Shown here piece by piece: positions 15,101 to 19,521 of a stretch of 19,521 nucleotides of DNA. The stretch is from assembly GCA_964360375.1 (NCBI GenBank), contig CAYHWG010000014.1:1-19521 (forward strand), read 5' to 3'. The stretch is from XYB2-FULL-45-11 sp964360375. Lineage in GTDB: Bacteria; Patescibacteriota; Patescibacteriia; UBA9934; GWF2-40-263. Both the position numbers and the translations under genes were made by a program. Every line of letters starts with the position of its first letter. The first letter of the stretch is position 1. The notes under the pieces are model-generated. The model was given only the letters and a program-made list of their open reading frames with translations, did no database searches and was not told the origin of the DNA.

Positions 15101-16662
15101 CAGCTTCAACACCCGCGTCTGATTCCTATGGTCTCGCTCTTCGTGGTTCCGCATGGGACGGAAATCAGGCAAATACAGTTCAGATGTTGATGCGAAACGT
15201 TGTGACAGACACAAATAATTATCGATTAAGCGTGCGCAACACAACAGACAGTGAGGTTGCTTACGTGACAAATACAGGAACCATGCACGTTGCGGGCGAT
15301 ATGATTTTTGGCGGAAAAATTTATCCGTCGGATCAAGGCGTGGCACAGACATCGAAATACATTTATTACGATGGATCCGCAGGACCTGCAGGGGATTATA
15401 TGCGAACAAACGCAAAGGGTTGGTCAACAGGATCTTATGATTTTGCGGAAATGTTCCCATCGAACCAATCATTAAACCCTGGAGATGTTGTTGTCTTTTC
15501 ACATAACAGCATTGAGGTAAAACGTTCTGAAAAAACAAATGAGAAATCTATCGCGGGAATTGTCTCAACGCGCCCAGGTTTTCTTGCGGGTGATAATGCT
15601 CCGGGCACCTATCCGATTGCGCTTGCGGGTCGAGTTCCAACAAACGTCAATCTTGAGGGTGGTGCGATTGCTGTTGGTGATCCGCTCACCACTTCAAGCA
15701 CAGAAGGTTTTGCGATGAAGGCAAAGAAAGCCGGACCGATCGTTGGATATGCCCTCGAAGCATTCGATGGTTCACAAACACAACAAATTATTGTTTTCGT
15801 GAATGCAGGATTCTGGGGTGGAGAATCAACAAGTCAAACACCGGGTACGGATAATCGCGCATCTCTTTTTGCTCAAGGCGGCAATCAATCTGTGAGTGCA
15901 CTAAACATGAGCGGAAATGTGAACATGAATGGAAACGATTTGCTTAGCATCGGTCGCATCGCCGGACTCTCAGACGTATGGAGTATTGAATCTGATGGAA
16001 CGATAAAAACAACAACACTGTTAAAGACCGTTATCACAGGACACGACACTCAAAAAGTTGAAACGATCGCGGTCACATCACCGGAAGCGGTGGTCACTCT
16101 CGCTGGGACAGCAAAATTGGTAGATGGAAAAGCAGAAATTCGTTTTGTTGACATCTCTAAAGATTTTGCAAACGTCATTTCTGCGATTGTACCAATTCGT
16201 GTGATTGCAACACCAAACGGTCCTGTTTCCCTTTACGTTTCCGAAAAAGATCAAAATCATTTTATTGTTCAAAGTTTTGGTGCCACGGTAAGTGATGTTG
16301 AATTTGATTGGATGGTTACGGCCTATCGAAAAGGATACGAACCAGTTGCGGATGTAGGGGCGCCTCTTGCCTTGCCTGCCGGCAGGCAGGTAGGTGCCCA
16401 ATCGGATTTGGTCGTAAACAGCGAATCGGGAACAGTGAATAGTGATCAGGTTCTTGGAAACGAAACTTTGCCATCCTCCCCAACTTCTTTGACAGATGGG
16501 CAGGCACTACCCTTCGTTCAAACTACGGGTGGCACGCAAGGCACTGCTCCTACAACGATAACAGCCTCACCGGAAACTGCATCCTCGCCGAGCGCGAGCA
16601 TACCTTTTGTCGATCCTGCGGTTACAGATGTCAGTGCACAAACATTGACGCCTGCACCGTAA
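9184..16662 (+). CDS. giant secreted tail-fibre-like repeat protein
   Basis: The protein has 2492 residues from TTG at 9184, overlapping the previous stop by 4 nt (GGAAAAAGA just upstream could bind ribosomes); ATG at 9196 is an equally plausible start. A signal peptide ends LVQVAFA. An N-terminal domain (about 35-155) reads NIVSYQGRVLNA... SLYDxx... PYALNSQ. Then come repeats like those of phage tail fibres, including TNLGLGTLATQ, GNAATATALQTARTINGTSFDGTANIT and VLPVANGGTN. Later INIATNSTAADTINIGN-type repeats occur (about 1606-1746). A duplicated domain follows: DYAERYP (about 1803) and YDFAEMFP (about 2084), each ending with PIALVGRVP/PIALAGRVP, VGDxxTTSS and a hydrophobic strand. The end domain has RVIATPNGPVSLYV and FDWMVTAYRKGYE. 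It is very rich in Thr, Ser, Gly and Ala. No C-terminal anchor or LPxTG sorting signal is visible. Likely a surface fibre or adhesin. Confidence 0.78.
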   Translation: MIKNMLFAWRKQFASFTLIMLLAVVLVQVAFAAISPPNIVSYQGRVLNANSVPVSSSTASMSFALYSAVTGGSCLWSNSSDTCATTTARTVTLTSGLFSENLGDTSASTPYAAIADTVFANNASVYLEVIISGETLTPRKRITAAPYALNSQTIDGIDSTSLVRTGATENFDLSSTKFLGASPFVFEGGTTNGTTTTFAFTDPTTSRIQTFQNNSGIVPLGTAGNTLFFTTSGATSLTLPTSGTLARLTDITGTNSGTNTGDQDLSGLMVKASNLSDLTSTSTARTNLGLGTLATQSGTFSGTSSGTNTGDQTTITGNAATATALQTARTINGTSFDGTANITVTSAAGTLTGATLASDVLASSLTSVGTISSGTWSGSFGAVSGANLTSLTAANISSGTAGISISGNAATVTNGVYTTDKDATGGVAGLTLFKINFKNALNTFTSFFTNSNTAARTYTFPDQTGTVALTSDITGTNSGTNTGDQDLSGLMVKASNLSDLTSTSTARTNLGLGTLATQSGTFSGTSSGTNTGDQTTITGNAATATALQTARTINGTSFDGTANITVTSAAGTLTGATLASDVLASSLTSVGTISSGTWSGSFGAVSGANLTSLTAANISSGTAGISISGNAATVTTNANLTGPITSTGNATAIASQTGTGTTFVMNTSPTLITPTLGVALATSINGLKITTTTGTTTIANASTLATAGSFSTTLTSTADTNVTLPTSGTLYGTASDSITSAVLATSLSNETGSGALVFASSPTLVSPALGTPVSGVATNLTGLPLTTGVTGVLPVANGGTNASSAGITAFNNITGYSASGATGTTSTNLVFSTSPTLITPTLGVALATSINGLKITTTTGTTTIANASTFATAGSFSTTLTSTADTSVTLPTSGTLYGTATDSITSSALATSLSNETGSGALVFASSPTLVSPALGTPVSGVATNLTGLPLTTGVTGVLPVANGGTNASSAGITAFNNITGYSASGATGTTSTNLVFSTSPTLITPTLGVALATSINGLKITTTTGTTTIANASTFATAGSFSTTLTSTADTSVTLPTSGTLSTLAGSETLSNKSLTSPTITGTISGTTVAIDFTGFDVAATTGATIIAGNADGIDALTLTSGDILLSNGDFDLSGGDFNVTLDSGDSASITGTANSIFQSTLNLTQTSTSNGTMGLRIGATQSDGATAGNDIYGAYVSMTGNDGDGDVFGLFLETASTTNAVAGTYEAGIIIDNLDSTESSMTSGLLILSSGVNNGITNAIDVSDSFIRNAINVGDNIILGTGATIDFTNFDVASTGALTFTGVATDITTGTNEDLTISANGTGTVALSSSATTGTLSDSAVSLSDTSLTTGTLLYGDMRGTSGTAVNFAYGAGVTQSAAAFTGLAVDLTNLTGANGLDMTNVALTTKGQTRSGSGTETVVGLSVSSSSGLVQDTAAGTFTWYGANITAPSATSSFAGSLMRESAYRGTLSAITGTAGSAFSNAFDAVIPNSAVVTSGQMNGLSVSGTGALGVISNGPAAGFLYGINISGITTPGGGTETGMNIGSGWDTVLSGTTAGTNLFDFTNFDVASGGDVTTAGNIAVNGGDFTSTASPFNFLDLATTKTIDIGGVTLSGTDTVNIATNSTAADTINIGNIHASTITRVYGGLTLDLNDVPGTKTTNIGGSTNSGSDSINIATNSTAADTITIGNLHGSTSVTLQATSLSLNSVSGTKSTSIGGSGGSDGTDNIYIANNGTSADDIQIGNSNAGTVMFLTGGDDWNITAAGVGTFEYTTAVSGFALCHETNGANTEAILDCEASPPADYAERYPAATNVTYGDIVVPGERVVYTEDEFVGRREIRQAVHSSYAYQGPVLGIASNNYGDFTSAGNNVPESENPLPIALVGRVPVNVTNEGGVIRVGDFITTSSTPGKGMKATQAGRVIGMALANFEGTSGQVMVQVINTWYFGDLIGTDGTSSMMTNNVIVAPVAKATASTPASDSYGLALRGSAWDGNQANTVQMLMRNVVTDTNNYRLSVRNTTDSEVAYVTNTGTMHVAGDMIFGGKIYPSDQGVAQTSKYIYYDGSAGPAGDYMRTNAKGWSTGSYDFAEMFPSNQSLNPGDVVVFSHNSIEVKRSEKTNEKSIAGIVSTRPGFLAGDNAPGTYPIALAGRVPTNVNLEGGAIAVGDPLTTSSTEGFAMKAKKAGPIVGYALEAFDGSQTQQIIVFVNAGFWGGESTSQTPGTDNRASLFAQGGNQSVSALNMSGNVNMNGNDLLSIGRIAGLSDVWSIESDGTIKTTTLLKTVITGHDTQKVETIAVTSPEAVVTLAGTAKLVDGKAEIRFVDISKDFANVISAIVPIRVIATPNGPVSLYVSEKDQNHFIVQSFGATVSDVEFDWMVTAYRKGYEPVADVGAPLALPAGRQVGAQSDLVVNSESGTVNSDQVLGNETLPSSPTSLTDGQALPFVQTTGGTQGTAPTTITASPETASSPSASIPFVDPAVTDVSAQTLTPAP
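9929..10412 (+). repeat. 484-bp direct repeat, copy 1 (within giant gene)
   Basis: This is base-for-base identical to 10595-11078 over 484 bp. The two copies are 666 bp apart (222 codons), so they stay in frame. Encoded stretch includes TNLGLGTLATQ and GNAATATALQ. Exact identity including synonymous sites indicates recent duplication or gene conversion. Confidence 0.97.
10595..11078 (+). repeat. 484-bp direct repeat, copy 2 (within giant gene)
   Basis: Second copy of the exact repeat described at 9929-10412. Identity ends at a synonymous A/G difference (10413 against 11079). Confidence 0.97.
11185..12370 (+). repeat. 498-bp tandem repeat, 2.4 units (within giant gene)
   Basis: Units start at 11185, 11683 and 12181 with a 498-bp period (166 codons, in frame). 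Bases 11409-11872 and 11907-12370 are identical over 464 bp. The first unit differs from the second by scattered, mostly synonymous changes in its first part. The units encode ITPTLGVALATSINGLKI, SFSTTLTSTADTSVTLPTSG, and VLPVANGGTNASSAG. The unit may expand or shrink by slippage or unequal exchange. Confidence 0.95.
16371..16390. repeat. CCTGCC..GGCAGG palindrome inside the coding region
   Basis: TGCCTGCCGGCAGGCA (16373-16388) is a perfect 16-bp palindrome, with weaker pairing extending outward. It encodes LPAGRQ in the giant protein, near its C-terminal linker, and does not break the frame. An imperfect relative is inserted at 2892-2911. Confidence 0.75.
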
Positions 16663-16713
16663 TCTCGAATGTTTACCGTGTCATTAAAACACGCGTTCTT
16701 TGCGGACAATTTA

Positions 16714-16756
16714 ATATCAAAAAAGATCCGTACCCCACACGGATCTTTTTTGATAT
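16714..16756 (+). terminator. terminator of the surface-protein operon
   Basis: A perfect 18-bp stem (16714-16731 with 16739-16756) surrounds a 7-nt loop; its arms contain six A and six T, so the T tract lies in the stem and the structure may work in either direction. It is 51 nt past the giant gene's stop and 12 nt before the next ATG. A -10-like TATACT (16754-16759) overlaps the right arm, but no -35 is convincing. Confidence 0.75.
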
Positions 16757-16768
16757 ACTGATTGCGTT

Positions 16769-19150
16769 ATGATCAAAAATACATCAACTCTCGGCGAGAG
16801 TCTTTCTGATATTGTGCGAGGAATTATGTATGGATTCGTTTTTCTCTTCCCGTTATTTTTTCTTCCCTTCACCCTTGATCTACTTGAAATCAATAAACAA
16901 ACATTATTGCTCTTGAGTGTGTGTGTTGCCACACTTCTTTTTTTGGGATCCATTCTTGCAAATAAAATCGTCCCGTTGCGTTTAAGTACACTTCAGATTT
17001 TCCCGGTTCTTTTTTTTATTTCTATCACGATCTCTGCATGGTTTTCTCTTGCGCCGTTTTATTCCTGGATTGGGGCATCTCAAACGGAGTACATGAGCGT
17101 TCTGACGATAGGATCTCTTTGTTTACTCACCTATCTTTTGAGTCAAATCATGTTAAAAACAGAACATATCGATAGATTATTTTGTTCTTTGCTCACGAGT
17201 TCGCTTTTGGTCGGTTTGCTCATGATCTGTTCATTTTTTAAAATTTCCCTTTTTTCATTTTTTCCCGCTTCGAGTTCTTTGATGTTTAACTCGGTTGGGA
17301 CGGTGAATACGTTGATCATTTTTTTGATCGTCATGTGTGTCTTTGCTGTTTTTTATGGACTGAGATCAAAAAACAATACGTCTGTTTTTCTTCTGACACT
17401 TTTGTTGTGTCTTGAAACGTTTTTTCTTTTGCTTGTTGTAAATTATTTTTGGCTTTGGATTCTGCTTCTTTTTGGTTTTGGAAGTGTTTTTGCGGCGATG
17501 TGCATGCGCACAAAAATCATTTTTTCCGTTTCAAGAATTTTTTTGCCTGTGACCATGAGTGTTCTTGCAATCATTTTTTTGCTTGGGGTTAAGAGCCCGT
17601 TTTCCTTTCAGATTCCCATTGAGGTTTCGCCAAGCTTTGCGGCAAGCTCAGATATTTTAAAAAAAACGTACGCACACCACTCGCCAATCTTTGGAACAGG
17701 ACCTGGAACGTATGCGATCGATTATGCTGCCTATCACGGTGTCGGAATCAATCAAACGAATTTTTGGAACACACGATTTGATCGAGCAACTTCTTTTGTT
17801 TTGACGCTCTCAACAGAGTCCGGTATGTTTGCCGCCGCCGTTTTTTTTATGTTTATCATCGCGTTTATCTACTCTACTTTTGTCGCTCTTTTGCGAAAAA
17901 ATAAGGACGAAGACAGTACGATCATCATGCAATTGTTCTGTCCTTGGCTTACACTTGTTTTTGCTTCTATTCTTTTTTCCTTCAACATGACACTTGTGAT
18001 TTTGTTGTTTGTTCTTACAGGACTTCTCACGTCTGTTTTGATCAAAAAAGAAAAAACGATCTCGTTTTCAAATTCAGCTCTATTAGCTTTTGGCTCATCG
18101 GTGTTGTTTGTCGCCTTCACACTTCTTCTTTTTTTAGGAATTTTTCTTGCTACCGAACGCTACGCAGCAGAGACTGCTTTTGCGAAGGCTGTTAGGGCGG
18201 ATCGATCTCGTGCAGATGTTAAGACTTTAGTAAGTGATCTGGATCGTGCGGCTACATTGAATCAATTTGATGACGGTGCTTACAGAAATTTAGCACAAGC
18301 ATTGATTTTACGAGTGAACGATGAATTAAAATCCGCCTCCGGAAACAGCGCTCTCAATGATCAATCTAAACAATATATTCAATCCCTTGTCGCGGCAGCT
18401 GTGAATGCGTCTGTTCGCGCGACGAATCTTTCCCCACATCAAGTCTCCAATTGGACTGTGCAAGGAGACGTCTATCGATCTCTCGCCTCCGTTGTGCCAA
18501 ACGCCATCGATTTTTCGATTAAAGCCTATCAAAAAGCGATTCTTCTCGAACCAAATAATCCGAGTCATTGGATGGAGCTTGGGAAAACCAATTTAATTTC
18601 TGCAGATGCGAATCTCTTGCTTACAACAGCAAAGGATCCAACCATTGCAAGCAAAGCAAAACAAGACACAGAAAAATTATTGAGAGAGGCGCGTGTGAGT
18701 TTTGAAAAGGCGATTGCGCTAAAAGCGAATTTTGCTCCTGCACACTATCAATTAGGACTTGTCTATGAGCGAGAAGGAAAAATCGATCTTGCCATTGGAA
18801 AGATCGAAAGTGTTGCGAAATACAACACGGAGGATGTGGGTGTTGCATTTGAAATTGGCGTTCTCTATTTGAAACGCAACGGAAAAGAAGATCTTGCCCG
18901 TGCACAAAATGCGTTTGAGCATGCGGTGAAATTATCTCCTTCCTACAGTAATGCTCATTGGTATCTTGCTTCCATTTACGAAAAACAACAAAAAAGAGAT
19001 CTTGCGATTTCAGAAATTGAAATTGTGGCAAAATTAAATCCTGGCAACCAAATAGTGAAGGTGCGTTTAGATAAACTAAAGTCCGGAGCACTTTCACAAG
19101 AGCCATTTGGCCCTCTACTTCCTCCAGCAACGGATGTCGAAAAAAAATAA
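16769..19150 (+). CDS. O-antigen-ligase/Wzy_C-like membrane protein with C-terminal TPRs
   Basis: The 793-residue protein is polytopic: about a dozen hydrophobic segments lie between residues 18 and 456. A loop at about 275-350 contains FGTGPGTYAIDYAAYHGVGIN (residues 307-327) and NTRFDRATS, then a hydrophobic segment; the G-x-G-P-G-T-Y motif with nearby Arg fits the Wzy_C/O-antigen ligase family. Residues about 480-780 are soluble and include TPR units such as AYQKAILLEPNNPSHWMELGKT (about 587), SFEKAIALKANFAPAHYQLGLVYEREGK and AFEHAVKLSPSYSNAHWYLASIYEKQQK. Family members attach or polymerise glycans from lipid carriers at the outer face of the membrane; some transfer to proteins. Substrate is unknown. 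Start is ATG just 12 nt after a terminator stem, with no Shine-Dalgarno; the leader must be very short or absent, or transcription reads through. Length is about double a plain ligase because of the TPR part. Confidence 0.85.
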   Translation: MIKNTSTLGESLSDIVRGIMYGFVFLFPLFFLPFTLDLLEINKQTLLLLSVCVATLLFLGSILANKIVPLRLSTLQIFPVLFFISITISAWFSLAPFYSWIGASQTEYMSVLTIGSLCLLTYLLSQIMLKTEHIDRLFCSLLTSSLLVGLLMICSFFKISLFSFFPASSSLMFNSVGTVNTLIIFLIVMCVFAVFYGLRSKNNTSVFLLTLLLCLETFFLLLVVNYFWLWILLLFGFGSVFAAMCMRTKIIFSVSRIFLPVTMSVLAIIFLLGVKSPFSFQIPIEVSPSFAASSDILKKTYAHHSPIFGTGPGTYAIDYAAYHGVGINQTNFWNTRFDRATSFVLTLSTESGMFAAAVFFMFIIAFIYSTFVALLRKNKDEDSTIIMQLFCPWLTLVFASILFSFNMTLVILLFVLTGLLTSVLIKKEKTISFSNSALLAFGSSVLFVAFTLLLFLGIFLATERYAAETAFAKAVRADRSRADVKTLVSDLDRAATLNQFDDGAYRNLAQALILRVNDELKSASGNSALNDQSKQYIQSLVAAAVNASVRATNLSPHQVSNWTVQGDVYRSLASVVPNAIDFSIKAYQKAILLEPNNPSHWMELGKTNLISADANLLLTTAKDPTIASKAKQDTEKLLREARVSFEKAIALKANFAPAHYQLGLVYEREGKIDLAIGKIESVAKYNTEDVGVAFEIGVLYLKRNGKEDLARAQNAFEHAVKLSPSYSNAHWYLASIYEKQQKRDLAISEIEIVAKLNPGNQIVKVRLDKLKSGALSQEPFGPLLPPATDVEKK

Positions 19151-19154
19151 GAAT

Positions 19155-19190
19155 ATAAAAGCCTGTGTTGCGTCAAACACAGGCTTTTAT
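19155..19190 (+). terminator. terminator after the ligase/TPR gene
   Basis: A perfect 15-bp stem (19155-19169 with 19176-19190) encloses a 6-nt loop; TTTT lies in the right arm. It starts 5 nt after the stop codon. Confidence 0.75.
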
Positions 19191-19316
19191 TATGATGCAT
19201 TTGTGGCGAGGCACCATTCGTGAGACGAGGTTCGCGCTCATACTTACAACCGATGAGACGTTTACGTCACCGTAAACAGTTTTTCAGCGCTATGGTGGCG
19301 CAAGTGGTGGTAGGTC

Positions 19317-19521
19317 ATGTTGCGAGTTTCCGTTCAAAACGAGTGGTTTTATCGGTGTGGAATCGGCGGATGTGCACCTCCGGGTCAACCAATCGTTTTT
19401 AAACTTCCAAGTCATGACGATTTGTTTTTACAGAAAGAAATGACGAAAGAAGCAAAAAAACGATCTCAGAATCCTGCACCGAACGTTGATTCAAACCGAA
19501 CTTTCCATGGTTGCACGCCTC
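19317..19521 (+). CDS. possible start of an unidentified protein (cut by window edge)
   Basis: An ATG frame opens at 19317, just after an in-frame TAG, and stays open for 68 codons to the window end. It reads MLRVSVQNEWFYRCGIGGC, then APPGQPIVFKLPSHDDLFLQ and a Lys/Glu-rich stretch. Two cysteines (CGIGGC) are close together and a third is near the edge, so a metal site is conceivable. A competing plus frame (19220-19402) is Arg-rich and has no recognisable features. No Shine-Dalgarno, promoter or known family is evident. It may be a real gene, a broken gene, or noise. Confidence 0.3.
   Translation, partial: MLRVSVQNEWFYRCGIGGCAPPGQPIVFKLPSHDDLFLQKEMTKEAKKRSQNPAPNVDSNRTFHGCTP

Noticed and set aside
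16440..16480. LPxTG-type sorting signal near the C-terminus of the giant protein
   Set aside because: LPSSP occurs, but there is no following hydrophobic segment or basic tail, so sortase anchoring is not supported.
9184..16662. Prophage tail region
   Set aside because: Tail-fibre-like motifs occur, but the gene has a signal peptide and sits in an operon of exported proteins; no capsid, portal, terminase, integrase or lysis gene is present.

Overview
The window looks like part of a chromosome from a Candidate Phyla Radiation (Patescibacteria) bacterium, probably a Parcubacteria-type lineage. The grounds are: a 'four helix bundle suffix' protein, surface proteins with the repeat and tail-fibre-like domains common in that group, an O-antigen-ligase-like membrane protein fused to TPR repeats, few Shine-Dalgarno sites, and short palindromes of the CCTGCC..GGCAGG type, one of them inside a coding region. 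The exact lineage cannot be fixed from sequence reading alone.

Layout. Bases 1-2222 are a minus-strand housekeeping block: rmuC, then rpsT (ribosomal protein S20) with its own promoter and terminator, then a four-helix-bundle protein gene, then the first 23 codons of a gene that leaves the window. A divergent intergenic region with a strong palindrome separates this block from a plus-strand tRNA-Arg(CCT) with its terminator. Bases 2455-3665 contain no convincing gene. They hold at least three decayed copies of one interspersed repeat family, one carrying a 20-bp palindromic insertion, plus another possible element.

From two tandem promoters near 3666-3751, a tightly packed plus-strand operon runs to 16662. 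It encodes four exported proteins: a small secreted protein with a WxL-like C-terminal end, a secreted protein with one C-terminal membrane anchor resembling WxL-interacting (DUF916-type) proteins, a 1186-residue FN3-containing membrane protein with two carboxypeptidase-regulatory-like domains predicted on the cytoplasmic side, and a 2492-residue Ser/Thr/Gly/Ala-rich protein built from phage-tail-fibre-like repeats. The last gene contains two exact internal duplications (484 bp and 464 bp). A strong terminator ends the operon.

Next comes a 793-residue polytopic O-antigen-ligase/Wzy_C-like protein with C-terminal TPRs, its own terminator, and a poorly resolved tail that may hold the start of another gene. 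My reading of how these fit together, which is inference, is that the operon builds a cell-surface adhesin or fibre layer, and the downstream ligase-like enzyme may attach glycans to an envelope component, possibly to the very Ser/Thr-rich surface proteins.
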